A DNA stretch of 64,000 bases from the NCBI GenBank assembly GCA_025331125.1, contig JAOALB010000108.1:62001-126000 (forward strand), written 5' to 3'. Origin of the DNA: Mycogone perniciosa (lineage: Eukaryota; Ascomycota; Sordariomycetes; Hypocreales; Hypocreaceae). Positions 24,401-36,507 of this stretch are shown piece after piece; the first letter of the stretch is position 1; each line of letters begins with the position of its first letter. The translations under genes were made by a program, and so were the position numbers. The notes under the pieces are model-generated. The model was not told where the DNA came from. It ran no database searches and worked only from the letters and a program-made list of their open reading frames with translations.

Positions 24401-27400
24401 TTATTTACTTATTAAAAGTAATACTTTTCTAAAAGGAAGCTTTTTAGTCTATTACTGCATTAAAAACAATAAATACTATTACTATACTCTTTAACTTACT
24501 ATTTATTAGCTTTTATTAATTAAATAGCAGTTAATATAGTATTAAATTAAAAAGTCTTATAATTATTAAATATATACTAGGCTTATTATCCTTTAAAGTA
24601 ATGCTTAAAGTATATATCTTAATCCTATATATTAAAAAATACTTATTAACCTTCTTTACAGGTTATTTCCCTTAAAGTCTTATACTCCTATAAATATTAA
24701 CTATTACTTTACTATTTAAAGAATTATTAGTTAGCTTTTCCTTTAAAATCTATTTTTTTAATATAAAAGTAGGTAAATCTTTTATATACTAGTCTGCCTT
24801 TAACTATAGCAGTTTATCCTCTTTTATTAAATAGTGCACTTTTAATATATAAGGCTGTTTTTCTGCTAGCTCTTTTTCTTTAAAGAGGGGTAAATCGCTT
24901 TTAAAAGTATTGCCTAAAGTTCCTATTAGCGCGCTGGTTTTATTTATAGAGATTAACTATTTTAAGGTAGCCTTTAATGTTTAAAGACTAAAAGGTCTTT
25001 CCGGGTATACTAATAGTTTACTTAAAGCATTTATTAAACTGATTTTAATGCTTTATATAATTCCTAACTTTAAAGATATACTCTCTTTTTCTATATTACC
25101 TATAAAGGTATCCTTTACTGCGGGAATATATATTAAAAAGAGTTTAAATTCTAGTTTATTTTCTTTAACTTTATTAAATAGCTTATTTAACTTAACTATA
25201 AATAGTTTATCTACACTTTCTTTTTTATTATTAAAAAAGCTAGTTTTATTAAACTATATATTCTTTATAATAATTACCTTTACTAGGTAAGGTAACTAAA
25301 TATAATATATATTATTTATAGTATATTTAATAAGATATTTAATTAAGCCTTTAAGCTTTATTTTAAATTCTCTTTTATTTTGGCTAGCTTTATAGTCTTT
25401 ATTAAATATATAGGCGCAGCAGCTATATATATAAAGTCTGCTTTAATTTAACTGTAAGTTTATAGACAGCTCCTTTATTAAAAAAGGTGCAAAATTGCAG
25501 AACTATTACTTTAATTTTTTAATAGGTAATATTATATTAAGGCTACGTATAAAACTTATATTAATAATATACGCTGCAGCTTTTATACTTTTAGGCTATA
25601 AATCGGTTAAAAGGCTTGTAGCTTTAAGTATTTTTATTAATTTATTTATAACTTCCTGACTTACGCGCTTTAAGGCGCTATTCGGCTTATATATATAGGA
25701 AAGGGCAAGCTTTAAGATAATTCCTTTTGCGTTTACTTAAATTTAAAAGTATATTAAGCCTTTAACTGCAATTATAGCTTTTTTATTATCCTGCTTAAAA
25801 AAATATATTAAAATATTATATTGCGTTTTTACTATATTTATAAAGTTAAAGAGAGTATTAAAGATAATATTTTATTTTCTATTTAATAAAAGGCGTATAT
25901 ATAACTATAAAGTGTATTCTTTTTTAAATATTAAAAGCCAGTTATCCCTATTATAACTATAAGGATAGTTTTAAAGATCCTAATACACTTTAAAAAATAA
26001 TTTTAGTACTTATCTCTTAAATATTCTATAAAAGATAACCTATTTTATATATATAAAAGTATAGGCTTTATACTCTATTTATATAGTTCCTTTAATATAT
26101 ATATTCTTTACATTCTTTATTAGTGCTTTAAGCGCTTTTAGGCTTAAATGTCTTAATTATAAGTGCTAGAGCTTTTCCGAGTTATTATATAGTATTAATA
26201 GGTTATATATTAATCTTCTCTTTTTTCTTAATATTATATAAATATAGTAATCTGCGCTAAGAAAAAGGAATAAAGCAGTTATACTGCTTAGGATAGTATA
26301 TTTAAGGATAAAGTTAATATAAAGCGATAAGGGTTTATGTTAAAGAAATAAAAGATTATACTTATACTTTACTTTCCCTATAATAGTATTTAAATTTACT
26401 GTATTAATGTAAAGTATATTATTGCACTTTATAAGCTATATTCCTGCTTTTTAAAGTTTTTAATAAAAAGATATATTAATGTAAAATCCTTTAACTATAG
26501 CTATATATATAAGCTTTACTAACTGCGCTGCCTTTTAGTATAAATTATAGAGAGTATCCTTTAATAGGCGGTATCTTTTTCCAGCTATAGGATACTTAGC
26601 TCCTTTTACTTTAATATAGTTATTTTCTATACTTAAAATAAAAGAGCCGGGAATAAAGTAATTTTCACTATTTACTGAATAAATAGTACTATAAATATTA
26701 AAAAGAGTGCTTTAAAAGAGGCAGTAAAGTATATTCTATATATCAGTATATATTAATACATTTATTATATATACTATAAGGCTTATATCTTTTTTATTAA
26801 TTAGGTTTAAGGAGATTAAGGCAGTTATAATAGTTAAAGCTATACCTCTTTAAGCTAAGGCTATAAAGTTAATACCCTTTTTATTAAGTTTATTACAGAG
26901 TATATATTATTTATCTTCTTAAAGGCAAATATAAATTTCTATAGCTTATTGCAGGTTAAAGATATATTTCCCTTTTTTATTAGGTTTTCCTTTAAGCGCA
27001 GCTAGTAGTATACTATAGTCCTTTAAAGGCTAATTATGCCTTTCCTATCTATATAGGCATTCTTTCCTAGCAAAAGCTTTTAAATATATAGTATTATTCG
27101 CTATAGCTTTATTTAAGCGGTTACTAAGCGTTATATAAAGTTTATAAATGTAATTTTCCGTATTCTATACACTATTTAGGAAAAGTTAACTAAATTAATT
27201 AAAGGAGAAAATCTCAGCAGTTTTGCCGCTTTTAATCTAACTATCTATATAGTATAGGTAATATAAAGTAAAGTTTAAGGTATAGTGTACTCTAATAGCT
27301 TTTAAGAAAGCCTTTTAAGCAGCTATTCCTATAACCTTAAAAAGCTTATACTTTACTGCATTTATATAAATGCGCGCCTAGTTTATATACTATACTTCTA

Positions 27401-28082
27401 GCTTTAAATTCCTATACTTTATATTATATAAGGCGCATTTATATAAAATCTATACTTCTTTATATATTATATCCTTACAAAGAGCTAATTATTCTTTAAG
27501 CTTCTTTATAATCTAATAAATAGTAAACTTAGCATTTAAGTTTTTATTATTTTCATTAACTACTTTAATAGCAGTAAAGGCTAAAGCTATAGTTTAAGTC
27601 GCAGCTTTAAGGTCTATAAAGATTAAAGTATAAATGCTGGTATTAACTGTCTTCTATATCTATTTAAAGATTACTGCCTTAGCCTTCCTTTTTTTAATAT
27701 ATAAAGCAATAATGCATTAATGCTTATAAAGCAGACTATTATAATAAATAGAGATATCTGTTAAAATAGCTTCTTTTCTAAATGCTTTTAAGGCAGTTTC
27801 TTTTGCCTTAATTAAAGTAGGTGGCTTTAAAGCAAGGAAATAGTTATTATCCTAATTAAAGAGATTAAAATTAACCTTATTCCAGATCTTTATAGTAATT
27901 GCATAGTTATTTAAAACAGTAATTTATTTAATCTACTATACTATTAAATCCAGCTTTATAAAGGTAATATCTCTTGCGTTATTTATTATAGAAGGTAGCT
28001 TTAAGAGCTTAAAGGTAAAGGGAAAGAGTAAAGGTAAAGATATAATATTAAGGGAAGTTTCTAGTAACTCTAATAGTTACTA

Positions 28083-28096
28083 CCTAGGCTTATAAC
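28083..28096 (-). promoter_or_regulatory. Copia-2 copy 2 primer-binding site
   Basis: On the minus strand this reads GTTATAAGCCTAGG, identical to the site in copy 1, and abuts the 5' LTR. It fixes the orientation of the element. Confidence 0.6.
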
Positions 28097-28372
28097 TGTG
28101 GCTGAGCGCGGCATAGCTATATAGAGTATAGAGAGAAATAGGAATAAAGCTTGATTCTAGTAATAAATATACTGTAATGGCCTCGCTATATATATATATA
28201 TAGCTAATACAAAGGAAAACATAGAATGTATGCGTTATAAGCGCCTATATAGTCTAATATATTACTTACGCGATATATATATCAGCTAGTATCTGCTATA
28301 TAAGCAAATAAAAGCTCCCTGACACTAATAAGCGCTAATAAGTAGTAGGTCCTTAGTTTACCTAACCCAACA
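28097..28372 (-). repeat. Copia-2 copy 2, 5' LTR (right end)
   Basis: Starts TGTGGCTGAGCGC and ends CCTAACCCAACA. It is the best preserved Copia-2 LTR, keeping TG...CA ends. Confidence 0.82.
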
Positions 28373-31300
28373 TTTAATAAAGATAATAACTATAAAAAGA
28401 TAAAATTGCTAAATACCCTTTATTGCCTATAGCTAAATATAAACCTTATAAGTGGTTTAAGGCATTATTAAACTAAAGGATATATATAGTATAATACTCT
28501 TTTTACGAAAACTATACAGCTAATAAAGCTGTTAAATCCTTTAAAATATAGTTTTTTCCTTATAATTAAAAGATATACTATACTATACAGCTATATAAAT
28601 AGCTATAGAGCTTATAGCTCTATATAGATTTAAATTCCTGCTATTAGTAAAGAAAAGGCTTAGGAATATATTGCTATTCCAGAAGCAACAGCTTTGAAAA
28701 AACAACTAACTAGATTTAGTCCTAGGCTTATAAAGAAAAATAATCTTAAAGGAAAGGATCTCTTTAAAGTCCTTAAAACCCTAGGCTAAGTGGAGGAAGA
28801 GGGGCCTTATATACCTTTATTGCCTAAGGAAATAAAGGGGAATAAGCCTATAGAGGATACCTTTATAGAGGAAAGGCCCTATATATTTAGGGAATCCTCT
28901 ATTACTAAAGATCTAAAAGTTATTAAGCTATCTAAACTAAAAGGAGATACTATTATTAATAGCAATTCTAGCTATAAGCTGCTAAATCTAGCCCTTTTAT
29001 AGTATAAAAGAATAGGTTATATTAATTTAAGTTTACTGAAAAAGACTACTAAAATAACTACTAGAATTCTTAACTTTAATTCTATTAAAGAGACTAAATT
29101 CTATTGCCTAGCGTGTAATAAAGGAAAAGCTATTAGGAGGCTTAATTTAAAGCCAATTCCCAATCCACTAGCCTCTCTAAATTATCTAAAAGCTAATACT
29201 TTCTCTATAAAGCTAATGCCTTATAATAAAGCCTTTATTAGTCTTTTAATTATTAATAGAAAATCAAGATATAGGTAGCTATTCCTTTTACAAAATTATA
29301 GTAGACTTACCCTTTTAGCTATTATATAAAGCTTTATAAATAGCCTAAAAACGCAGTATAACTAGTATTTTAAAGAATTTCACTATAATAGCACAAAGGA
29401 AATTAATTAGGAACTTTAAACTTAGTTCTTTTCTTTAAAAATTATATATTCCTATAACAGCCCTTACATTTATAAACAGAATAGTCTAATAGAACGCTTT
29501 ATTAAAGTTTTATTAAATAGGCTATAGGCTATTATTATAGCAGCTAACCTGCCACTATATCTTTAAAATTTTATTATTACTACAGTTCTTAAATTAATTA
29601 ACTATACAGCTATTACTAATAAGGACTTTACCCTTTATTAAAAATTATATAAAGACTTAAACTTTAATAAAGATTATAAACCTAATCTGCAAAGATATAG
29701 GATTATTGGCTTTTATTATAAAGTATTTATTCTGTAAAAATAAAAGGCTAAAGGCTATAAATTAATCCCTAAGACTAAAACTAGGAGACTACTAGCAGTT
29801 TTAAGTAATAATACCTACTTTATCTATATTCCAACTAAATATACAGTCTTTAAATTATTAACTATAAAGCTATATAAAGATAAAATTCTTAAGCTTTAAA
29901 TCCTAAAGCCTATTATAGGTTAGGATAATAAAGAATTAAAGGGAGAAATAGAGTTAGGTTCTATAGATTACATAATTCCTAGCTTTTAAGATATTAATCC
30001 TTTACTCCCTAACCTTATTTTAAAGGGAGTACCTACTACTATTCCCTTTATTCCTATACTAGTTATATAAGACTCTACAGTTATAGAGGATCCTATAAAT
30101 ATAGATATATCTTATTTTCTCTATAATAGCATTAGAAAGTTAGCCTTTCTAGCCGCTGCAGTATAAGACCTATAAACGCTTAAACAAATACTTTATAATC
30201 CTAATAAAATTAAATAGCTAAGAGCAATTTATAGCGAATTTAACCAGCTAGTTAAATAATACACCTTTACCTTTATTAAGCGTAACAGTATTCCTAAAGG
30301 CAGGGATCCTATTACTAGTCAATTAGTTTTAAAAACTAAAAAAGACTAGAATAATAAAATAGTAAAATTTAAAGCTAGGCTAGTTGCTAGGGGTTTTTAA
30401 TAACTAGAAGGAATAGATTTCAACTATATATTCGCCTTAACAGCTGTTCCTTTTACCTAGCAGCTCCTATTAGCCTTAACTATTATCTATAACTAAGAAA
30501 TCGAATAAATCGACTTTATTAGTGTATTCCTTAACAGGATACTTAAAGAAACTATCTTTTTTAACTTTCCTAAAGGGTTTAAAGACTATATTAATTAAGC
30601 TTCCTTTAAAACTAAATCTATTCTTAGAAAGCTAGGTTATAACCTTAATATAAATTAGGTTATTTAATTACAGAAAACTCTTTACAGTTTAAAACAGTCC
30701 CTTAAAAAATAGCAATAGGCCCTATAAGCCTTAAGAAATAAATTAAGATATAATCCTTTAATCTTTAACTCTGCTATTCTTTATAATTTAAATAATAGTA
30801 CTTTTATTGTTATTTATATAAATAACTATCTTTTTATTAAACTAAATAAAGAAGCTATAGCCTAGTTAAAGCTAGCTTTTAATAAAGTCTATACTATAAA
30901 AAATAAAGGCCTTGCCTTTTTCTTTTTAGGGGCTTAGATAGTTAAAGATAAAAAAAGAGGCCTTTTTTAGCTTTCTTAGAAACAGTATATTATTAAAGCT
31001 ATAAAGTTTTTTAACCTTTAAAACTTTAAGCCTATTTAATTACCCTTATAGCCCTTTATTTTAGCTAATAAAACTATAACTAAACTAAATAACGCTAATA
31101 CTAAGCTTTTTTAAGCTATTATTAATACTATTATTTATTTAATAATTTATATTTAAGTAAATACTAGCTTTTTAGTCCAGTAGCTAGCTAAACAATTTCA
31201 AGGCCTTTATAAAAAGCACTTAAATACAGCCTATAACCTATTACAGTATTTAAATAATACCTAAAATCTAGCTATTTAATATACTAGAAAATCTAATCCT

Positions 31301-31958
31301 ATACCTATTAGTTATTGCAATAATAATTTTACTAGGGATAAAAAATTAAATAAATTAACTTATAGCTATATTATTATAATTGCTAATAGGCTAATTAGCT
31401 GGAAGTTAAAAAGGGGCTTAACTATTTATCTTTCTATGCTAAAAGCAGAGTTTATAGCTTTTATAAAAGCTACTAGGGAGATTTAATGGCTTATTGGCCT
31501 ATATAAAGAGGTAGATCGACCAATTATACAGCCAATCTCTCTATTTAACGACAATAAAGGTGCTATCTCTACTTTAAATAACCTTACCCTTTATAATCAA
31601 ACAAAACATACTCTATTGCGTTTTAATTATATTAGGGAACAGGTTAAAAATAGCATTATTATAGTCAGCTATCTAGAAACCAGTAAAATAGTTACTGACA
31701 GGCTTACTAAGCCTCTTCCAGGTCTAAAATTAAGGAATTTTATAAATCTCCTTAATCTCAAGATTTTACCTAAAGTATATACCTAAAGTTCTTACCCTTT
31801 TTATAGTTATTAGCTATTTTATAGCTATTAGCTATCTTTATTATTTTCAGCTATATTAGCTATCCTTTTTATTTTTATTTTTATTTTAGTTACTTTCTTA
31901 TATTTAAATCCTATATTTACTTTAAAGTTATATAGAATAGTATCTATTCTAGAGGGAG
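28373..31958 (+). pseudogene. Copia-1 copy B integrase, reverse transcriptase and RNase H
   Basis: Plus-strand polyprotein remains. The GAG-pre-integrase box lies near 28990-29060, with Trp replaced by TAG, and YCLACNKGKA follows near 29100-29130. The RT core has KARLVARGF then LEGIDFNYIFALTAV (about 30370-30450), ISVFLNRILKETIF (about 30520-30560) and KTLYSLKQSL (about 30670-30700). The catalytic YVDD box reads YINN (about 30815-30830), matching two G-to-A changes. RNase H shows SWKLKRGLTIYLSMLKAEFIA (31400-31460) and ends TDRLTKPLPG (about 31695-31725). The catalytic loss makes it inactive. Confidence 0.8.
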
Positions 31959-32538
31959 TATTAAAAAGGAGGGCTAAAAAGTAAGGATCTTAGTGTATTT
32001 AGGTAACCTTCCTATTTTAACTAGACCTGGAATTAGGCCTAACGCTAGGACCGAGTTCCAGAGGAATTTCAGTGTAAGTCAGGAAATCTCTATTATCTTT
32101 AGCGATAACAATTAAGCTAGGACCAGCTATCCCGCCTACCCTAGACTTAATATAATAGCTATAATGGCTATTGTAAAAAATCTGACTAAAATGGTTTCCT
32201 GTTTGTATAGCCGTGAGTCGATTTGGCCGATTTCCTATATAAATGAATTTTGCAGAAAATAGGAATAAGGCCATAAACCCAATTCTGCCGCTATATTCCT
32301 ATTATCTAGTCGAAAGACTATAATAGAAGATAAAGCTATTATTTATACAATTACTTCTACACTAGCCGTATATACACTAGATATTCTATAGCTTCTAGCT
32401 ATTAAATTGTTTATAATTCAATTATTTATTTATTGTTAACCTAACTAGACTCTCAGTCGTTTCTTTATTACTGCGTTATATACAGCTTCCTAGAAGCTGC
32501 ATATAAATAAGGTTCAGTATAACCTTGTAATTTTAATA
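31959..32538 (+). repeat. Copia-1 copy B 3' LTR (580 bp)
   Basis: Begins TATTAAAAAGGAGGG right after the polypurine tract AGAGGGAG and ends TTTTAATA. The TG start has become TA, as RIP on the opposite strand would give. Confidence 0.8.
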
Positions 32539-32686
32539 TCTTTATAATATACTCATTTTATTATTTCTTTATATTATTAATGTTTACTTTAAGGAATTAT
32601 AATATTAATATTAAAAGGTTTAGCCAAATAAATATTTTATTAAGATTTGCTTTTTTTATTTATAAATATTTATAGGGAGGGTTTTA

Positions 32687-33066
32687 TTAAAGGTAATTAA
32701 TATACCTAATATATTTACAGTCCTTTTTACTAGCCTATTTAAATAAAGTTAATTGCTTATTTAAATAACTACTAGATTAAGAGGTATAAAACTATAAAGA
32801 TAAATATATAGACCTAGTTTAATAATAATTAACTTATATTCTCCTTTAATATATTACCTTTACCTATATTTTATAGCCATTAAGGCATAAAGAGGTAACT
32901 ATTAATTGCTTTTAACTATAGACATTATAATTAAATGATTTGCAGTATCTTTTAGTCTTTATATTACTTAATTACAGCTTTATAGCTCTATTAAAAGCGC
33001 GGTTCCCGCGCTTTATTCTAGTTATTATTGGTGTATATATATGTTTAGAGCGCTAATTCCCCCTTA
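32687..33066. repeat. dispersed 380-bp repeat, copy 2
   Basis: Direct copy of 5304-5687. Flanks differ between copies (ATAAAATACT against CAAAGTATAT at the right end), so it was inserted twice independently or is a duplicated small element. Confidence 0.6.
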
Positions 33067-35880
33067 ACAAAGTATATATATATATTAACTAGCTAAACTT
33101 TTATAAACTTTTAAAAGGGATATACTTTTTTTATCTTAACTATTAGTTAAATAAAGTTTAAAAGTATAATAGTAACTATATAATAGTTTAAGCCTATATT
33201 TAAGTTTCTTATAATAGTTATTAATATAAAGTAATTAAAGAAAATAAAGTTAATATACTTTTTAAAATCCTTTATAAAAGTATTTATAAAGGCTAAGATT
33301 AAATTATATTTATTTATTTATTTAGCTAATTTATTGCCTATAGTATTTAAAATTTCACTTAATTACTATATTTAGTATAATATATTAAAATCCCCTATAA
33401 TAATTAAATTTAAAAAGGGTTAACTTTACCTTTTAAAAGTTTCTATTATAGTATTAAAGGTAGCTTTATAGTAAATATTAATAATTATATAGCTATAGGC
33501 TTTTATTTAATAAATGCAATTACTTTTTAATTTTAAAAGTAAAAGTTATTAAAATAATAGATTTAATAATTTTCTAATATATATAAAAATAAAAAGTTTG
33601 GTCTTTTTTTAATTATTAAATAAATTAAATATTTAAAAGCTAAAGTAAAACTTTATTTATCTTTTAAATTATATAGCATTTTAATAAATCTATAGCTTTT
33701 AAATAAATATAATATTAAAGCTATTTCTTTAAATTACTAAAAGGGCTATATTATAATATTATTTTTATTTTCTTATATTAACTTAAAAGATTTTTAAATT
33801 AAAGTTTTTTTAATAGTTTTAATAAAGTTTATTATTTATAAATTAAATTTATAAGGTTTATTTCCTTTAAAAGATTCCTTTACAGTATTATTTATAAAAC
33901 TATTTAAATTAATAACCTTTATTATAAAATAAGCTAATAAGCTTTCCTTTAATAAGCTATTAAAGATATTTATTAAATTAATTTTATTTTAAAGGGGCTT
34001 TATTATAAAGGTAAAGGGTATTGTTTTACTTAAAAAGAAGGGTCTTTAAATTTAAGCCTTAAAAGCAGTAAAAGATTTAGTTAAAGCAGCTTAAAAAGCT
34101 CCTTTTTAAAATATACTAAGATTAGGCTTAAAGGTACAGGGGGTAAAGATCCTTTTTTCAAATATTTAAGTTTTAAATTCTTTAATACCTTTAAATTATT
34201 TTTTAATAATATATACTTTTATATTATTTTTAATAGTTAAATATATATAATAGTTTAAAATATTAAATTAATAAAGTTTAAAGCAGTTAATATATTAAAT
34301 AAAGTTATTATAGTTTTTATCTCTATTAATATATTAAAAGGCAGGTTTATTATACTTTTTATAGTATATAGTTTTAATATACCTTTAAAGATTATAAAAG
34401 CTAAAGTATTTATTGCATTAAATTACCTATACGTTTTAAATTTAAAGCTTTATTAAAGTTAAGCCATTAAAAAGTTTAAAGTTTATTTTAACTTCCTTTT
34501 TAAAAAAAATAAAGTAATAGTAGGTATTAATAATTTTATTAAAAAAGGCTTTTTAATAAAAGAGTAAAAGCTTTTTAAATTTAATACTTTTTTAAACTTT
34601 AATTAAGATTAATATATTAATAAAGAAAATGCTTAAAGTATTAATATAGTATTTAAAAACGCCTTATATAAAAAGACTCTTTTATATATATATTTCTTTA
34701 ATCTTTAAACTGCTAGCTTTTATAATTAAAGTTAAAATAAAAATCTTTTTTAATATTTTTTATTTTAATTTAAAGTATAAATTTAAATTTTATTTTTAAA
34801 AGTAAATAATCTTTTTACTTTTAAAGTTATTAATTTTAATAACTTTTTATTTAATATTAATAGCAGTAATTCTTTTTAACTATAGTTTAAAAGGATTTAA
34901 AGGAAAATCTTATTATTAATTTTTAAAGTAATCTTTATTTATTTTTATTTATTTTTATAAATAATAAAAGCTAGCCTATTATTACTTTAAAGGGAAAGTT
35001 TATTTTTATTTCTTTATATTAAAAAGTTTTTATTTATATTTATAACTATAATTATAGCCTATATAACCTATTTTAAGCTACTAACTAATAAAAAGGTTTT
35101 TATATTAGTTTTATTTAAAGGCTAAAATTTAATTTACTATTATTTATTATCTTAGTAAAGTCTTTTATTAATTAATTAAATAGTTAATAATTAAATAAAA
35201 TAAAGGTTTTTATTGAATTTTTTATAGTTTATAAAGGCCTTTAAAGAAAAAAGGTTTTTAAAAGTATTAAAAAAAGCTTTATTTATTAATATAATTATTA
35301 AAAGATAATACTTTTTTTAATATTTAATTAAATAGTTATTAATAGTTTAAGCCATTAAAAGTAATACTTTTTACCTAGCTTTTTAAATAAAATTAATTTC
35401 TTTAATTTAAATAAAGATCTTAAATGCTATATTTAACTGCTTTTTATTTATAAAGGTAAAGGCTTTTATTAGCCTACTTTTAAAAAAAGAAAAAAGGCTT
35501 TTTTAAATCCTTTTTAAAAAAAGGAAAATATTAAATATTAAATTAACATTAAAATTAAATTTAAAGATATTAGTTTTAATATATTTATTATTAATATAGT
35601 GTTTTTAAGCATAAATAAAAGGACTATAGTTTCCCTTTACTTTAAAAGTAAAAGAGTGCCCTCTTTTTTAAGTCGCTAAAGTACTGCCTGCCTAGCAGCA
35701 GTAAAGTTTAATTATCTTTAGTTTACTTAAAGTCGAATAGTATTCACTATCTTTCTTTAAATGCCTAAAAGGGGCAAAAAAGCATTATTAGGCTTATTTT
35801 CTTAATAGCTAGTTAAAAGGTTATAAAGTTTTAGTGAGTAGGCACCTAAAAGGTAGGGTACCTGTAGGTGTAGGAGGGAA
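33067..35880 (-). mobile_element. right (5') part of the host LINE relic, with endonuclease domain
   Basis: Read on the minus strand, about 33370-33500 gives IINIYYKATFNTIIETFK and then NLIIIGDFNILY. This is the ...LIIxGDFNxH core of the exonuclease-endonuclease-phosphatase domain of non-LTR retrotransposons. Further along (about 33130-33330) come NKLAK.INKYNLILAFINTF and NLNIGLNYYIV, matching the ...GSDHYPV end of that domain. The sequence above about 33.6 kb would be ORF1 and is not readable. The last ~230 bp (35650-35880) are less A+T-rich and probably represent the LINE 5' end. Confidence 0.6.
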
Positions 35881-35901
35881 GCCTGTTGCTATAACCGGTT
35901 T
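35881..35901. repeat. right boundary repeat of the island
   Basis: GCCTGTTGCTATAACCGGTTT, the direct partner of 4639-4659. Normal base composition resumes immediately after it. Confidence 0.7.
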
Positions 35902-36507
35902 AACCAGAGGTAAGAAGTGATTATTGATCATTTATAGGTGCGGTCTAGCATCGGCTATCCGTACTCCTTACTACCACAAGTGACGGCAAATTTTTTCAGC
36001 TGACATTGTCCGATATCCCTTCTCACGTCATTGCCATTCCTGATCTCCCAGCGGTATGGCAAGAGGAACGTTGTACTCCTCAACATGTTTCTGCCAAGCT
36101 CAGTACTCGTATGGCTCACCACAACGGCATCACATGGGAAAGGGGAAACAGAGCTGAAATAATTTTAATACTCTGTACTCCGTATGTAATAATATGTACT
36201 CCGTAGACGTGCAAAAACAGTGCGGTCAAGTTTAGTACACCTCTGGTTTTACAGCAGGGGGCATAAATGCTGTGGCTCAAAAAAGCAACTCACCACCGAT
36301 ACTAGCACTCACCAACTGATACATTGATACCCTTTGTGACCCTTGCCCGAATCCCATGGCCATGCGATATGAGACAAATAAACACCACGAGAGACTCCTT
36401 AGGGAGGGATAAAATCTAGGTGCCAGAGAATCTCTTGAAGCCTACATCCTTCATCAACTGTTAACATCAGAGCGAGTGACCAGAAGATCACACTGATTCT
36501 GATCAAA
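35902..36507. other. intergenic region right of the island
   Basis: Normal G+C, with no convincing gene. It carries two exact TACTCCGTA nonamers (36176-36184 and 36197-36205). Before the LINE inserted, this sequence would have directly preceded the reductase start at 4631, so it probably held the reductase promoter as well as the acyltransferase promoter. Confidence 0.5.

Larger units (their letters stand above)
21138..28372 (-). mobile_element. Copia-2 LTR retrotransposon, copy 2, nested in Copia-1 copy B
   Basis: A 7.2-kb element with LTRs at 21138-21411 and 28097-28372 and an identical 5-bp target duplication TTTAA (21133-21137 and 28373-28377). Coding runs on the minus strand, opposite to its host. 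The primer site lies next to the right-hand LTR (28083-28096, minus), so that LTR is the 5' one. The RT motif KALYKLKDLLKL reads on the minus strand near 23892-23932. It is the inverted counterpart of 8510-15313 and is equally decayed. Confidence 0.8.
18758..32538 (+). mobile_element. Copia-1 LTR retrotransposon, copy B (full length, split by Copia-2)
   Basis: Both LTRs are present: 18758-19336 and 31959-32538. A primer site GGTTATAAGCCTAGG lies at 19337-19351 and a polypurine tract AGAGGGAG at 31951-31958. The internal region is interrupted at 21138-28372 by Copia-2 copy 2. Protein order is gag, integrase, reverse transcriptase, RNase H, hence Copia superfamily. Integrase, RT and RNase H are readable in 28.9-31.8 kb although Trp and Gln codons have become stops. 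No matching 5-bp duplication is seen at its ends, because the left side abuts a rearranged LTR fragment. A TGTTA...TAATA LTR fits TGTTA...TAACA before RIP. Confidence 0.82.
4660..35880 (-). mobile_element. A+T-rich RIP-degraded island: LINE with nested Copia elements
   Basis: About 31 kb of extremely A+T-rich sequence with almost no open frame above 80 codons. CpA and TpG are visibly depleted in favour of TpA, and former coding frames are interrupted mainly by TAG and TAA where Trp and Gln codons are expected. This is the mark of repeat-induced point mutation. The ordered contents are the left half of a LINE, Copia-1 copy A carrying Copia-2 copy 1, an inverted LTR fragment, Copia-1 copy B carrying Copia-2 copy 2, and the right half of the LINE. 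The minus strand is given because the founding LINE reads that way. No functional gene is supported inside. Confidence 0.8.

Noticed and set aside
25048..25290. 80-codon plus-strand ORF in Copia-2 copy 2
   Set aside because: It is antisense to the element's coding strand and of A+T-driven Leu/Ser/Ile/Phe composition; a chance frame.
32017..32274. 85-codon minus-strand ORF in the island
   Set aside because: It lies wholly inside the Copia-1 3' LTR and only reflects the better preserved, GC-richer LTR sequence.
4660..35880. The island as a centromere or a Starship cargo element
   Set aside because: Readable LTR, RT, RNase H and endonuclease remains explain it, and no tyrosine-recombinase captain gene was seen. 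A centromere could still be rich in such relics, but 31 kb with sharp target duplications is better explained by nested insertion.
36006..36206. 66-codon ORF left of the acyltransferase
   Set aside because: No family resemblance, and it runs into the TACTCCGTA repeats; probably noncoding.
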